From positions 2,232,001-2,296,000 of the forward strand of contig NC_064223.1 of the NCBI RefSeq assembly GCF_023101765.2: a stretch of 64,000 nt of DNA, given 5' to 3'. Positions 1 to 11,226 of the stretch are shown here, piece after piece. Made by a program: the position numbers and the translations under genes. This DNA is from Spodoptera frugiperda. Lineage: Eukaryota > Arthropoda > Insecta > Lepidoptera > Noctuidae. Position 1 is the stretch's first letter. Each line of letters begins with the position of its first letter. The notes beneath the pieces are model-generated. The model searched no databases, was not told the DNA's origin, and saw only the letters and a list, made by a program, of their open reading frames with translations.

Positions 1-145
1 TCACAAGGGCTGAGCAAGGGGCTTCGGGTTCGAGCCACGGGACGGACAAAGTATTATTAAAGATTTTTTGGGTTTTCGAATTCAGTAGTAGTAGCAGTTT
101 GGAATCGTACCCGGTATATGGCAATATGCGCACCTCCAGCCCTCA
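1..145 (+). repeat. tRNA-derived SINE fragment (5' part missing)
   Basis: The first bases contain a B-box-like stretch (gggttcgagcc), then a body ending in a 'ccggtatatggcaat' block. The same order of blocks occurs in the fuller copy at 17205-17465 and in the copy at 58205-58715. The window edge cuts off the A box. Assignment rests on the three-way similarity inside this window. It is a Pol III-derived retroposon, not a functional tRNA gene. Confidence 0.6.
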
Positions 146-576
146 GCTTATACCCTAACAGAACGCTGACTTCCGCGGACGTCGCAGCAGCCAATAACAA
201 CAATCAACTTGTGTAACAAGTTCTGTATCATGTAACGTATTGTCGTATGTCGTAAGCATGGGCCGCCCATTGAATTAATTTCGTCACAAGTAGTGGTTGC
301 CGACAGACTCGTGCCACAACCAGTGTGTATGTGAACTTGTATGTTTGTAAACGCACCCACGACACAGGAGAAAATCCTAGTGTGGGGCAACGTTTAAAAA
401 AAAAAAACTATCCATGTGAGGACCATAGACAACAACACTTTTCTGGGTATTCAAATGGTGCGCAACACAAACTTCCCTCTCTCTATAAGTTTTATAATAT
501 GATTCGGACCCCCCCCCTTATATGCGCCCCTGCTTACTTCTAATACATAAGACAAAAGAAAAAGAATCCATGCAAC
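146..576. repeat. Intergenic DNA with dispersed-repeat piece
   Basis: No gene is seen. Bases about 315-400 carry a stretch (cttgtatgtttgtaaacgca, then an 'acgacacaggagaaa' block) that returns inverted at about 3525-3606. It is therefore a dispersed repeat present twice in opposite orientations. The family is not recognised with certainty. Confidence 0.45.
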
Positions 577-1196
577 CAGCAGCGGCCCGTAGTAGCCCGC
601 AGTAGCCAGCAGTAGCCAGCAGTAGCCAGCAGTAGCCAGCAGTAGCCAGCAGTAGCCAGCAGTAGCCAGCAGTAGCCAGCAGTAGCCAGCAGTAGCCCGC
701 AGTAGCCAGCAGTAGCCAGCAGTAGCCAGCAGTAGCCAGCAGTAGCCAGCAGTAGCCAGCAGTAGCCCGCAGTAGCCAGCAGTAGCCAGCAGTAGGGAGC
801 AGTAGCCAGCAGTAGCCAGCAGTAGCCAGCAGCCCGCAGTAGCCAGCAGTAGCAGTAGCCAGCAGTAGCCAGCAGTAGCCAGCAGTAGCCCGCAGTAGCC
901 AGCAGTAGCCAGCAGTAGCCCGCAGTAGCCAGCAGTAGCCAGCAGTAGCCCGCAGTAGCCAGCAGTAGCCAGCAGTAGCCAGCAGTAGCCAGCAGTAGCC
1001 AGCAGTAGCCAGCAGTAGCCAGCAGTAGCCCGCAGTAGCCAGCAGTAGCCAGCAGTAGCCAGCAGTAGCCAGCAGTAGCCAGCAGTAGCCAGCAGTAGCC
1101 AGCAGTAGCCAGCAGTAGCCAGCAGTAGCCAGCAGTAGCCAGCAGTAGCCAGCAGTAGCCAGCAGTAGCCAGCAGTAGCCAGCAGTAGCCAGCAGC
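577..1196 (+). repeat. 10-bp minisatellite (AGTAGCCAGC)n, about 60 units
   Basis: About 620 bp of a decamer AGTAGCCAGC with a recurrent variant AGTAGCCCGC, plus a few units of altered length near 795-860. The variants cluster in the middle and the right end is homogeneous, which fits recent expansion by slippage or unequal exchange at that end. The long minus-strand open frames here are a by-product of a stop-free 10-bp unit and are not genes. Confidence 0.95.
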
Positions 1197-1292
1197 ATTC
1201 GGTAGTCGTGTTATATTGCGCGGATGCTTGGCCCATAACCAGAGTTATTTGTATTCGTGTCCGTTTGCCAAAGTGTATCACGTGTGTCGTCA

Positions 1293-1350
1293 CGCAGTCA
1301 CAGAGTCACACAGTCACACAGTCACACAGTCACACAGTCACACAGTCACG
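1293..1350 (+). repeat. Short (CAGTCACA)n tandem repeat
   Basis: Around seven units of an 8-bp CAGTCACA-type repeat. It is a simple microsatellite-like tract with no sign of function. Confidence 0.85.
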
Positions 1351-3236
1351 CAGGCACTCTGTCACCGTGTGTGTCGCGGTGGGGTCGCGGCTGAGACCAC
1401 GGGACCACCACTCGATGTGACGATCAACGACTGGCAGTAGTGACACTGCCACTTACTTGGATTGGTCACTAATGGCCATATGGCCAATAAGTGCGAATCA
1501 CTGTCAAATCTATAAAATACCATATCAGTCAGCTAGACGTTCCGATGTACGGCCGGACGGCGGGCGGCGGGCGGCGGGCGCGGCCGCAATCTAAGTTTAC
1601 GACTGCACGGACGCGGCGGCACGACCCGCGGCCCGAGTGCTGACAAGTAGTTCGCACTCGTTGACTCTATTACATGACAATGGCTAGCGTCCGCGGCCGT
1701 GCGCGTCACACGGCGACCAATAAACCTCTTATAGCACATTGTTACCTCTCTGCAGATGGCACGCAATGGCCGACCGCGCCGTATTGGACACAAGGTAACA
1801 TTGTGGCTGGTAGCGGCACGTACAGGGTCTGACTACTGCGATGAATGTCACTTAATTATTAACTTCATATTTTCCGGCACGACATCAGTAACCGTAATAT
1901 AAAATTACGAACTTCTGTTGCCCCAAGTGTACTACTCGAGCTCTACCGATGGACGTGTTTAACGCGACCAAACTTTGCCGACACTCATCGTGGTTCGATT
2001 CTATGCAAGCTGTGCGGCAGCGCGACACACTCGCTCGAGTTTTGTCGCATAAATGTTATTGCTCGACTTGGCGGATGTGCACATTACACTGCCGAGGTTC
2101 GGGATTGTGGACCGGGGCGACGCTCACGATGGACCAGAATCTGTACTAAAGATTGTGATGTCCTGGTTATCAGTAAATAGCTCGATAGCTGACATTGAAA
2201 ATATTTGGTGAGACAAATAGACATCAATGTACTGGTCTTCCACAACAAGTCCAATATATTTGGCTATTCAATACATATCTCCGTGGAACACACACATCAA
2301 CGGTTTGACTGCTAGTAAGGAGTAAGGAACTGAATGAATATTTTTAAATCTCCGCACACACACACATACACAAAACTATGAATGACATCACTATTGATAA
2401 TGTTATTGTATTGTCTGTCAGTGTACACGTGAACGCAAAGTGTACCATGTTCGTGGAGAGAACATTGGAGCTGCACGGCGCGGGGCTCGGGGACACGTAG
2501 ACACCATTAGCGCGACATTAGTTGGTGTTGGGGACTTGGTGGCTTTGTATGGTGCCACATTATAGTCTCGCTGGTGTACAGATGGCGGCGCGGCATCTCA
2601 AGGCGCCGGCGCCGGGCACATCGCAAGCTGACTACTTTATTGATTGGACCTCACCACAACACATGTGCTCATCCCTTAAGCTACATAATCCCGCGAGCGC
2701 GCGCCCGCCGCCCAGCGCGCCGCGACACATTGCTACTTCACTTTCTTTATCCTGAGCAAACCATGCTCTTTGTTATCATATGATATCGTACTCTCCCATG
2801 TCTCGGCTGCTTTTACAACACACGTTGTGGCAGATAAATATACCCGGAACCAGAAAATATACTTTACGGATCATAGAGTCAAGAATTGTTCTGCGAACGA
2901 CGACTAGTCGCCCGCACGATGTGTGGAGCGGGCGGGGCGCCAGGCCCTGCCGGACTCATTAAAAGCTTGCTTTCACATTATACACGAAACGACTATTAGT
3001 GTTACTAAGGTGCCGACTGGGTAACTGCTGCGACCCTGCCTTAATTACGACTCAATTTGGGCTAATAAATAACTGAGAGACAAGAATTAATCCGGCGAGT
3101 GTCCCGCAGGGCACGCGCGTCTCACGCGCGTCCCACGCTGCGCCGCCGCCGCTGCCCCGTCCTGTCTCCCTAATGTATTATTTATCATTACCATGTAAAG
3201 TTGTCATTGCCTAGTCCCGCGTGCCTCCACTCGCCC
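1351..3236. other. Intergenic stretch, no gene recognised
   Basis: Mixed composition with GC-rich patches around 1550-1640, 2570-2720 and 3100-3160. A TATA-like element (tataaaata) lies near 1511, but no coding exon with splice sites follows. Short open frames lack domain-like composition. I see nothing supportable beyond unannotated intergenic DNA. Confidence 0.5.
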
Positions 3237-4890
3237 AACTCGCTGCTCGGTTCCTATAGATTGCAGCGTGAGGTACATAAGATAGCTTTCCTTTCTTTTG
3301 AGGCCGCCTTGAGTGACGCGAGACAGATGTCAGACTCTCGCTGACTGAAAACCATCCTGTTCCTACTCCCGCCCGTCGAGCCGGAGCCCCGCTGACCCGA
3401 CAAGTCTACCGCGGAAGTGAACTAGACTCTCACTACATAAAGATAATTTTCAAATTCGAATAACTAGTTTCACATTCCAGTCGTTTAGCGTTCAAACAAA
3501 CTCTTCAGTTTTAGGTATATTGTTTGGTTTAAACGTTGCCCCTCACTAGCAATTTCTCCTGTGTCGTGGGTGCGTTTACAAACATACAAGTTCACATAAA
3601 CATGACACCCAGACCCGAAACAATCATTTGTAGATGACACAAAGAGTTGCGCCGTGGTGGAACCCGCTACCCATTGCACGGCAGCTGGTTGCCCAGTCAC
3701 CGCGCCAACCATACAGTGGCTATTTAGCTCGCACGCTGCTCGGCTCCTATTGATCGCAGTGTTATGTTTCGGTTATAGCCTAGATAAATAGATTGCCATC
3801 CAAAACTAGAGAATTATTCAATTTGAACCAGTAGTTCTGGAGATTGGCGCGTTCGAAGAAACAAACTCTTCATATGATTATTATTATTATACTAGCTTCC
3901 GCCCGCGACTCCGTCCGCGCGGATGTCGGTCTTCGCGTGGAAGTTTTATTTCTTCATTTTGATTAACTCTGACAATGACATCTTATAAATATCTATTGGA
4001 CCCAAATACGGCGAGGCCCATAATAATTAAGGAGATCCCTCTATTGAGCTACTGCTGTTGAGCTCGCGTTCTGTAGAATAAAACTGAAAAACAAAGATTT
4101 TTTCTACGTATTTTTCCAGGTTTATCCAAGTATCCTATTTTATGGATAGTAAGGATAATAAGGTATAATTATACCAAGTTTCATCGAAATTGAACCGTTA
4201 CTTTTCACGTGATGCCTGAACGTACAGATAGACAGACAAAAAAAAATTAATCACATATTTGGGTTTGGTATCGATCGAGTAACACCGCCTACTATTTATT
4301 CTTTCAATATTTTCAATGTACAGAATTGACCCTTCTACAGATTTATTATAATATGAATGAATGAATGAGAGTGTTATAAACGTAAGAATAGACAAATATA
4401 ATCAGAAAGCTCCGAACTGCTAAGCTATCGGGAGTTATGCGTGTTATTGTGAGTCAACCATAAGAGATAGACATTTGCTGTCGTGGAATATTTTTTAAAC
4501 AATTTTAAGGAAAACATTTCCGTCATACATTATTTCTGTGTAGCTTTAACCATTAAGGCTGCACACGCGACGGAAGCTTAAATAATGGAGTAAGTTCTCC
4601 TGTTTTTCCAACATTTCCCTTCACTGCTCTGCTCCTATTGATCGTAGCGTGATGAAAAGTATACTATAACCTGCCCAGGAGTATGAAGAACAATTGTACC
4701 AAGTTTCGTTGAAATCTGTCGAGTGGTTTTTATTTCTATAAAGAACATACAGACAGACAGACAGACAAAAATTTTTCTGATTGCATTTTTGGAGTCAGTA
4801 TCGATCACTAATCACCCGCTGATAGTTATTTTGGAAATATATTTCATGTACAGAATTGACCTCTCTACAGATTTATTATAAGTATAGATA
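3237..4890 (+). repeat. Cluster of RTE-like retrotransposon 3' ends
   Basis: Several related tails sit side by side. A 'gctcctattgatcg' block occurs near 3737 and 4630, with a weaker copy near 3243. At about 3720-3890 it leads to 'aacaaactcttca' and an ATT-rich tail. A second type starts at about 3895 (tactagcttccgcccgcgac) and ends near 4370. It shares its end block (tgtacagaattgacc, then ctacagatttattata) with the copy ending near 4885. These are typical of 3' ends of RTE-type non-LTR elements in Lepidoptera (recalled knowledge). No reverse transcriptase remains. Confidence 0.6.
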
Positions 4891-6150
4891 GATATAGATA
4901 AGTATATTATAATAAAATATTATGTAATGTAGTATAAGTATCATTGTGTATTAGTATAGAGCACGTGCTGCTGTTGTTTACAAGTGGACACTGGACAGCG
5001 GCGGGCTGCGGATGTCTTTCTTTTTAGTTTGGGCCATTTCGCAAGTTGCAGGTATGGAGCAATCACTGTGACGGTGACTAATGAAACAAGTACTACTCGT
5101 GTATCTACCTATATAAATAACAATATTTTTATGCTAGACGGCCTGCCTTAATGAACTAATTTTACCAATCGAGCTGTTTCTCTTATCTCCGCAATGGAGT
5201 CAGCTGTAAGTAATCGGAGCAGGCTCAGTAAAACCGTTTGAAGATCGGCCATTCTTTGCTTTTGGAAATGTGTCTAAAAGAGCGCGAGTGAAGTCGAGGG
5301 CAAAGGATGTATTAGTTTTAGAACACGGTTTGTATATAACAAAGCTAGTTTCTTATTTTCATCCGATTGACAGAGCCTACATGACAGGTTGGTGTTCGTG
5401 TGCGGTGGATAGTTTTACTTGGGACGGAGGTAGCTATACTTATGAATGTGGTTCAAACGTGGCGACGCGACGCACATAATGCGAGCCGATGTTGACGCGG
5501 TTCCATTACAACACAACAGTAATCAAGTTGTAATCGCAGCCCAAATCTGGAGGAAGAGCCCATTGTTCTGGCGGCGCGAGGCGCGAGGCGCGAGGCGGCG
5601 CGAGGCGGCGGCCGCGACACGGCGGCGGCTATTTATATCGGAAGCTGCTGCGTGCTGCGTCTGTTTGTACACGACATCTATTCATAGGCGGCGAAAGCAA
5701 AAGCGAAAATAATTACTTCCATGCCAATGTCGTCGCCACGAACAATGTCCACACACACCCACACACACACACACACACACACACGCGCGCGTGCTGTGTG
5801 ACTGTGTGATGTTAGCTCCGAGCTCGGGAACTCTTCTGCCAACAACACGTTTCTACCTTCCCATTTATTTGGCGGCAACTGAACGAAACATTGTATATCG
5901 CGGGGCTCGCCAGATGGCGCTCGCTGCGCAACCAAGACGTTGCAGAGTGTAGCTCCGAAACCTGGTCAGCACCAGATTCACTATTTTTGTAAAGGCTATC
6001 TTTAATAGTTCGGTTGGGTTCTAGTGTCTTCGAATCAGGGTCACCAGGTACTCCAGATCTTCGATTATCCTAGTTTTTAAAGGTTTCACCTTTATGTGGC
6101 TTTAAACCGTAACACCGTACCAGAGTTCAACTCTCCGAGTGTATGGGAAG
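4891..6150. other. Intergenic DNA with (CA)n microsatellite
   Basis: No gene is recognised. A (CA)n tract runs at about 5755-5785 and continues into alternating CG. A GC-rich patch lies at about 5570-5640 (GCGAGGCGCGAGG repeats). Confidence 0.5.
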
Positions 6151-7308
6151 TACAGTAAGTTACCCAAATAAGGCCTATGCCCCAATAAAGCCTATTTTGA
6201 AAATTTCCCTCTTCCCGATTTCAAATGGTCGCCAAAGTTTGTAGAAGTGTGCATGCACATTACTTAACTAATTTGAGCACAGCAAGCAACCCGTGCCGCG
6301 ATTATGTTGGAACCTACAGTCGAAAACAATCACGACGTGGAGCGCACTTTAGTTTTTATAAAATTCGAGTAGAGTAAACTGTTAGTATTTTTATATTTAT
6401 CAGTATACGACGTGCCGTGTTGTATGACAAATAATACCGAGAAACACCGACTTCCGAAATTAAAGTTATTTTTATCTTTTTTATATAAAATTCGAGTAGA
6501 GTAAACTGTTAGTATTTTTATATTTATCAGTATACGACGTGCCGTGTTGTATGACAATTATATATTTAGCCATCTCCTCACATAAATGAAATAGCTATAA
6601 TATCGGTGTATTTCATATAATCGTTGTTTTGTTTACCTATGTGCCATGCCCTAATAAAGCCTACAAAAAAAACGTGTAGGCCTTATTACGGCATAGTTGT
6701 TTTTCAGTAATTTCATAGAAAACGGATCACCAGCTTCTGTCAAAAAGAAAGCCAATGGATTTTGCAAAAGATGGAAAACGCTGTTAAAATGGTAGAAAGG
6801 GGTAAACGGGGTGAATAGATACAGAAAAGGGGTGAATGGATATCGGCGAAAGCTAGGTCGGTCGCTAAATTGGCTACAGAACAAGAAGTTATTCTCATTC
6901 GTTTGACTGATGCTGGGGTGCCGATGACTTCAAATATGTTACTTGGGTATTACATGATGAGAAATTCGTTTAGCCTGAAGTATAATGACCAAAATTAATT
7001 AATAAGATCTCATTACATTTATTATAAGCATTGACAAAGTTTTATTATAATTAAGAAGTTGAATACTTACTAGTTTTTATTGAGGCCTTATTAAGACATA
7101 GGGTTCCCAATAAGGCCAAAGTGACACTTTAGTTATTTGTGTTTACAAAATTGTAATTTTTGTTTCTAAAGCCATTTTGATTCCATTATTACAAAGTTTA
7201 ATAAATAAATATAAGATTTTGAAATTATCAGCCCATTGTCATTTTAAACCTACGAGCCAGGCGGTAATAAAAATAAGGTAGGCCTTATTTGGTTAGCTTA
7301 CCTTACTA
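6151..7308 (+). mobile_element. Decayed pogo-like DNA transposon remnant
   Basis: The ends are imperfect inverted repeats: the left end reads agtaagttacccaaataagg and the right end is its diverged reverse complement near 7275-7306. Internal copies of the 'aaataaggcct' block occur near 6185, 6650-6690 and 7085-7120. Near 6850-6960 a short reading frame contains a run (EQEVILIRLTDAGVPMTS) that loosely resembles the second DNA-binding helix region of pogo/CENP-B type transposases. There is no catalytic domain. A 127-bp-period tandem duplication lies inside it. The class assignment is tentative. Confidence 0.4.
6354..6557 (+). repeat. Tandem duplication, period about 127 bp
   Basis: About 70-75 bp beginning with aaattcgagtagagtaaact is present at 6361 and again at 6488 with essentially perfect identity, inside the pogo-like remnant. 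The near identity suggests a recent duplication in otherwise decayed DNA. Confidence 0.85.
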
Positions 7309-9032
7309 GTAGTACTCGGATGATCACGAGCGGAACTTTGCTTCGCTTAACTTCGGAACTAAATGGCCGACACACTTGAAATTTTGGAGTTGAAGTATCT
7401 ATGTGATTATAGCTTACTCGATGACAGAAAGTTCTGCGTTCTGGTCTTATCCACGAGTGCTCAAATAGGGGCCTGAACATGGAACTGCGGAACTAGTAGA
7501 GGACGGCGCGGCAGCGCCAGCAGCACTCGAGTGCAGGCCGTGCCCCGGACTGTATGTCGGTAGACGCACCGAAGTCAGTGTTTGTTTCAATGAATCGTTA
7601 ATTGATCTCCTTTGAAACGTCACACCCGACGGCTGGGAGAACGTTCGTGTGTAGAGCGAGCACGTCCGTGTTTTTAATATTTACTTGCAACAGAGGCAGG
7701 TTATGGTGTAGAGTAGCAGTCCCGGGCACGCGGGCGAAGCCGCTAGCAGAAGCTAGTATTGAAATAAAACTGTATATAATGATGTACTTGTATATGTAGA
7801 TATCGATGGAGGTACATGTGTTGGTTCGTCGCTGATTAAACGTGGGCCCACAAGTTAAAGGGCCGGGACACAGGAAGTAACTGGGCAAGTGGGCAATAAG
7901 TGCGTCCGCGCTGTTAACCGCCGAGGGTTTATTATTTACGAGCGCACATCGATATTATTACGGTGTTAACGGCTTGTTATTTACGAGCCAGGCGGCGGTC
8001 GCCGTGTCGCGACTCGCGTGTCGCGTGTCGCATGTCGCTCAGTGAACAAACAGCCGAGCAGACCCGTTGCGTATCCGTAACGTGGGTGAAGCATAATGTT
8101 TGCTATTGATTGATGCCTTTATAGATACAGTTCAACCGTCGGCGGGAAACTATCGCCCAGCTAGGTACATGCCGCGGGTGCAGGCGCTGCACTCCGCCAT
8201 GGCGGCGCATACATTCCGGCAAGTACGCAGTACTTTGTTCTCGTGTGGCGCGCTCGCTTTCATTAGCTAAGTAGTAGCGACAAAAACTGGCGCTGAGCAC
8301 AAGGCGAGGTCGGGTCGAGACGAGCCTGAACAAAGGGGGGGGGGGGGCGTAGAGCACGATGTGGGTAGTTGCTGACTTTACTTGTGGCGCACACCGACAC
8401 TGCGACGTACACTTGTGAACATTTATTTGGTCATTTAGTCGTAGTGTGAGCGATACCAGTAGCTTACAATTGTTTTGCGGATTCGCAGTTTTTAAGGTAG
8501 AAAGCTAAATATTAGCAAAATATTATATACAAATATATCTAAAAAAAACTGTGTTAAAAAACCGCCTTCAAAAATACAAAAAACAAAAAGTAAAAACTAA
8601 AGAGCAAAAAGTAACTATTATTAGAAGTGATAGGTTACAGGTTCCGCAGCCGCCAACAACGGCTCGCGGCTCGGGAACTGACTTACAATAGTTTATCCCT
8701 GACACCCTACGGACGGCCACTCTACGGATAAACCGCGTGCCATTGCTTATTTCACAACTAAATAAATATGACTTAGATACTGAAACGATTCTGACGACAT
8801 TTGTTATAGCCAACCTTGGAAAAGAATTAAAAACCCAAATTCTGCCAGAAGTCATTATTGTCCGCGGTCGAAGCCGCAGTAACTGCAGCCGGCAGTACAC
8901 CGGACCGAGCCGACGCCGCGAGTCCGCGCGTACTCGCCGGCGCCCGTCAATTGCCACTCATTGCCAAATCTATTCAACCGGCGCGCGGCCACACACCAAT
9001 CAAAGCTGGCGTGTTGTACACTCGGGGTGGCT
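7309..9032. other. Intergenic stretch, no gene recognised
   Basis: GC-rich patches (7500-7560, 7990-8030, 8860-8990) alternate with AT-rich DNA. A run of 14 G lies near 8334-8347. A block 'aaaccgccttcaaaaat' near 8560 is a common fragment of lepidopteran repeats. Overlapping open frames in 8730-9400 disagree with each other and show no domain, so I do not call a gene. Confidence 0.45.
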
Positions 9033-9033
9033 C

Positions 9034-9071
9034 ACTCACTCACTCACTCACTCACTCACTCACTCACTCAC
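9034..9071 (+). repeat. (CTCA)n microsatellite
   Basis: About nine perfect CTCA units. Read on the plus strand they give the LTHS peptide repeats seen in overlapping spurious frames. Confidence 0.9.
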
Positions 9072-9419
9072 GGGATCGTGGTCTCACGAGCACAGCTGCG
9101 GCTAGCGGCGCGGCGACGTTCAGGAAGTCATCCATCTCGGTCAGCGGAAGCGGTCAACTAACAGCGCCGCTATCTATCAACCGCGCGCTAATGGCACAGT
9201 TCGTTTCCACTTTATGGACCCTCACTGTAGACGCCTCACTAGAACCTCCTCGGTGTGCACCGCGACCCGGCTCCTCGCTGAGTACCACGTGGCACGGCAT
9301 AACGGCACCTGGCTGGCGGGAGTGGCGGGGACACCGACGTAAAGTAAACAATGATCTGCTACTTGTACGCGTTATATTTCCTTACCCGTCCTTATAATGC
9401 TTATTTTAAAGGGGAAATC

Positions 9420-9560
9420 TTCCAATGACTTCGCCCACCATAGGTGAAGTAAGAGGGAGTGTCAGATTCTGATGGACTAAAAACCACCCCGTTCCTACTC
9501 CTGATTTTTGAGCCGGAGCCCCGGTAACCTGCTAGGCAATTCGCAGCTCCGGATCCTTAT
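9420..9560 (+). repeat. Dispersed repeat fragment, second copy of a block near 3325-3400
   Basis: The pattern 'gtcagattctgatgg', 'aaaccaccccgttcctactc', 'gagccggagccccgg' matches 3328-3400 with substitutions. It resembles a very common lepidopteran LINE-derived repeat (recalled, not searched). Confidence 0.5.
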
Positions 9561-9948
9561 AACGCCTGCCTGATTGATTTCGATGACCGTGGCCAGTCTG
9601 TCTGGTAGACCAACCATAGCACGGTGCAGTAGGTGTGGCGCACACGGGTATGCATCGCAAACACTGGCGCACTCTCTGTTCCCTGTCACTCACATTTTAT
9701 CGAGTGAAGCAGGAATGCTTCCACCTCCAATAGTTGTACACGAGCACTACTAGTCTTTCATTGCCGGGCCAAGCAACAATCTGGTGGGTGTCCACTATTC
9801 GCGACCCATCTGTACCCACGTACAACACCGCACTGTTTCTGTTCTACTCGTAATTATTGAGGAGTTGTACTTTCCGTCACTGAGCTATTACTCAACGCAT
9901 TCAATAGATTTAATCTAATTAATTACTGGTAAATTGTATATGTTGTGG

Positions 9949-10015
9949 TGGCCGGAACGCTAAGGTTGTGACGCACGAGGGTGCTGGTTCGAAACCTGGC
10001 AGGTACCAATGTGAC
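9949..10015 (+). repeat. Possible tRNA-like SINE head
   Basis: A short region has a B-box-like ggttcgaaacc preceded at plausible distance by an A-box-like segment. No clover-leaf stem closure is evident, so a functional tRNA is unlikely. Confidence 0.3.
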
Positions 10016-10080
10016 GTTTACCGTTTTATAGCTATATAGTACTTTCTAAGATTATCGAAGGCTGGCGCTCTCTGCCGCCA

Positions 10081-10203
10081 CGCGTACCGCGCCGTACCGC
10101 GCCGTACCGCGCCGTACCGCGCCGTACCGTGCCGTACCGTGCCGTACCGTGCCGTGCCGTACCGTGCCGTACCGTGCCGTACCGTGCCGTACCGCGCCGT
10201 ACA
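10081..10203 (+). repeat. Decamer array (CCGTACCGYG)n
   Basis: About twelve units of CCGTACCGCG changing to CCGTACCGTG along the array, with one 5-bp phase slip near 10151. The unit is a pair of related pentamers. The overlapping RYGT-type open frames on the minus strand come from this array. Confidence 0.9.
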
Positions 10204-10683
10204 GCAGTTAGTACGGCTCTGCCAGAACCAGACTCGAGCGCACGGTGCGACGCGCTTACACACACAGATCTGGATTCAACGAGGGTTCCATCATGTATAA
10301 TATAGCGTTAAGACAATAGTTTGTAAACAATGTGACATCCGTCGGTCGAGTGGAGGGACCACTAGCTGGGCCACTATAGTCAACGTCTGCCTTTCCTTGT
10401 TTCAGAGAGCGATGCCAGCGCGCCGCCACTACTCCACTCCAGTAAGTGCGCAGCCCCGGGCCCGGGGGACATACCAACAGATTGTCCAACGTCCACTCGA
10501 CGTATCTTCATTTAGCATGTTATTATCATATGGCTATGGCATAATGAAGTTTTCATACAGGGTGACTGGTAATTACTAAGGATATTTGAAAACATTAGGT
10601 CTTATGAATATCAAATTAGGCTTTTCAAATTATGCCATGTAAAAAATATATCAAGCGAAATTAGCGTTTGTTATTATGTCTAA

Positions 10684-10878
10684 GGGCCTATGCACACCAC
10701 GTTTCCAAAACGCGCGTCGCCGGCGCATTTTTCTCCTGCAGAGCAGTTTGTGGTCGTTTGTATCGATACAAACGCGCGTCTTTATCGCTAAACACGCGCG
10801 TTTGCATCGCGCCTGTATCGCTACAAAGTACAAACGCGCGTCGATGGCGCGTTTAAAAAACGTGGTGTGCATAGGCCC
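10684..10878. mobile_element. PIF/Harbinger-like MITE with TAA target duplication
   Basis: A 195-bp element flanked by TAA on both sides (10681-10683 and 10879-10881). Its terminal inverted repeats begin gggcctatgcacaccacg on each end and match perfectly over at least 18 bp. The interior carries repeated AAACGCGCGT-type motifs. A 3-bp TAA duplication with GGG-starting ends is characteristic of PIF/Harbinger elements. There is no transposase, so it is non-autonomous. Confidence 0.8.
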
Positions 10879-11226
10879 TAACATTACACACCCACTCTGT
10901 ACACACGTACACAATGACAAGTTGCGGCAGTTGGTATGTGTGTGTGTGAGAGAGAGAGCGGGACAGAGGAAAAAATAGAGAGACAGAATGATAGAGAAAA
11001 AGAGAGAGAGAGTTTGTATGTGATTTGCGAGAAGAGGGAGTTTTTGTGTGTAACACTCTTCGCGACTGACGACACCTACTTCGTCGAAGAGTGGGATATG
11101 ACAATAACGCTACATTCAAATCATAAACTTATTGTAACTTAACAGGCAACCCAGGTTACGAAACTGAGCGAGGGAGCAGGCCGCGGACGGCGTCAGTGAC
11201 TCAGGATACAGTCAAAAGTTAAATAT

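Noticed and set aside
451..1293. 280- and 226-residue minus-strand frames of ATAGYCWLL repeats
   Set aside because: A by-product of the AGTAGCCAGC minisatellite; no flanking coding signal.
8737..9397. Overlapping 122- and 179-residue frames
   Set aside because: The two frames conflict, both run through a CTCA microsatellite, and neither has domain-like content.
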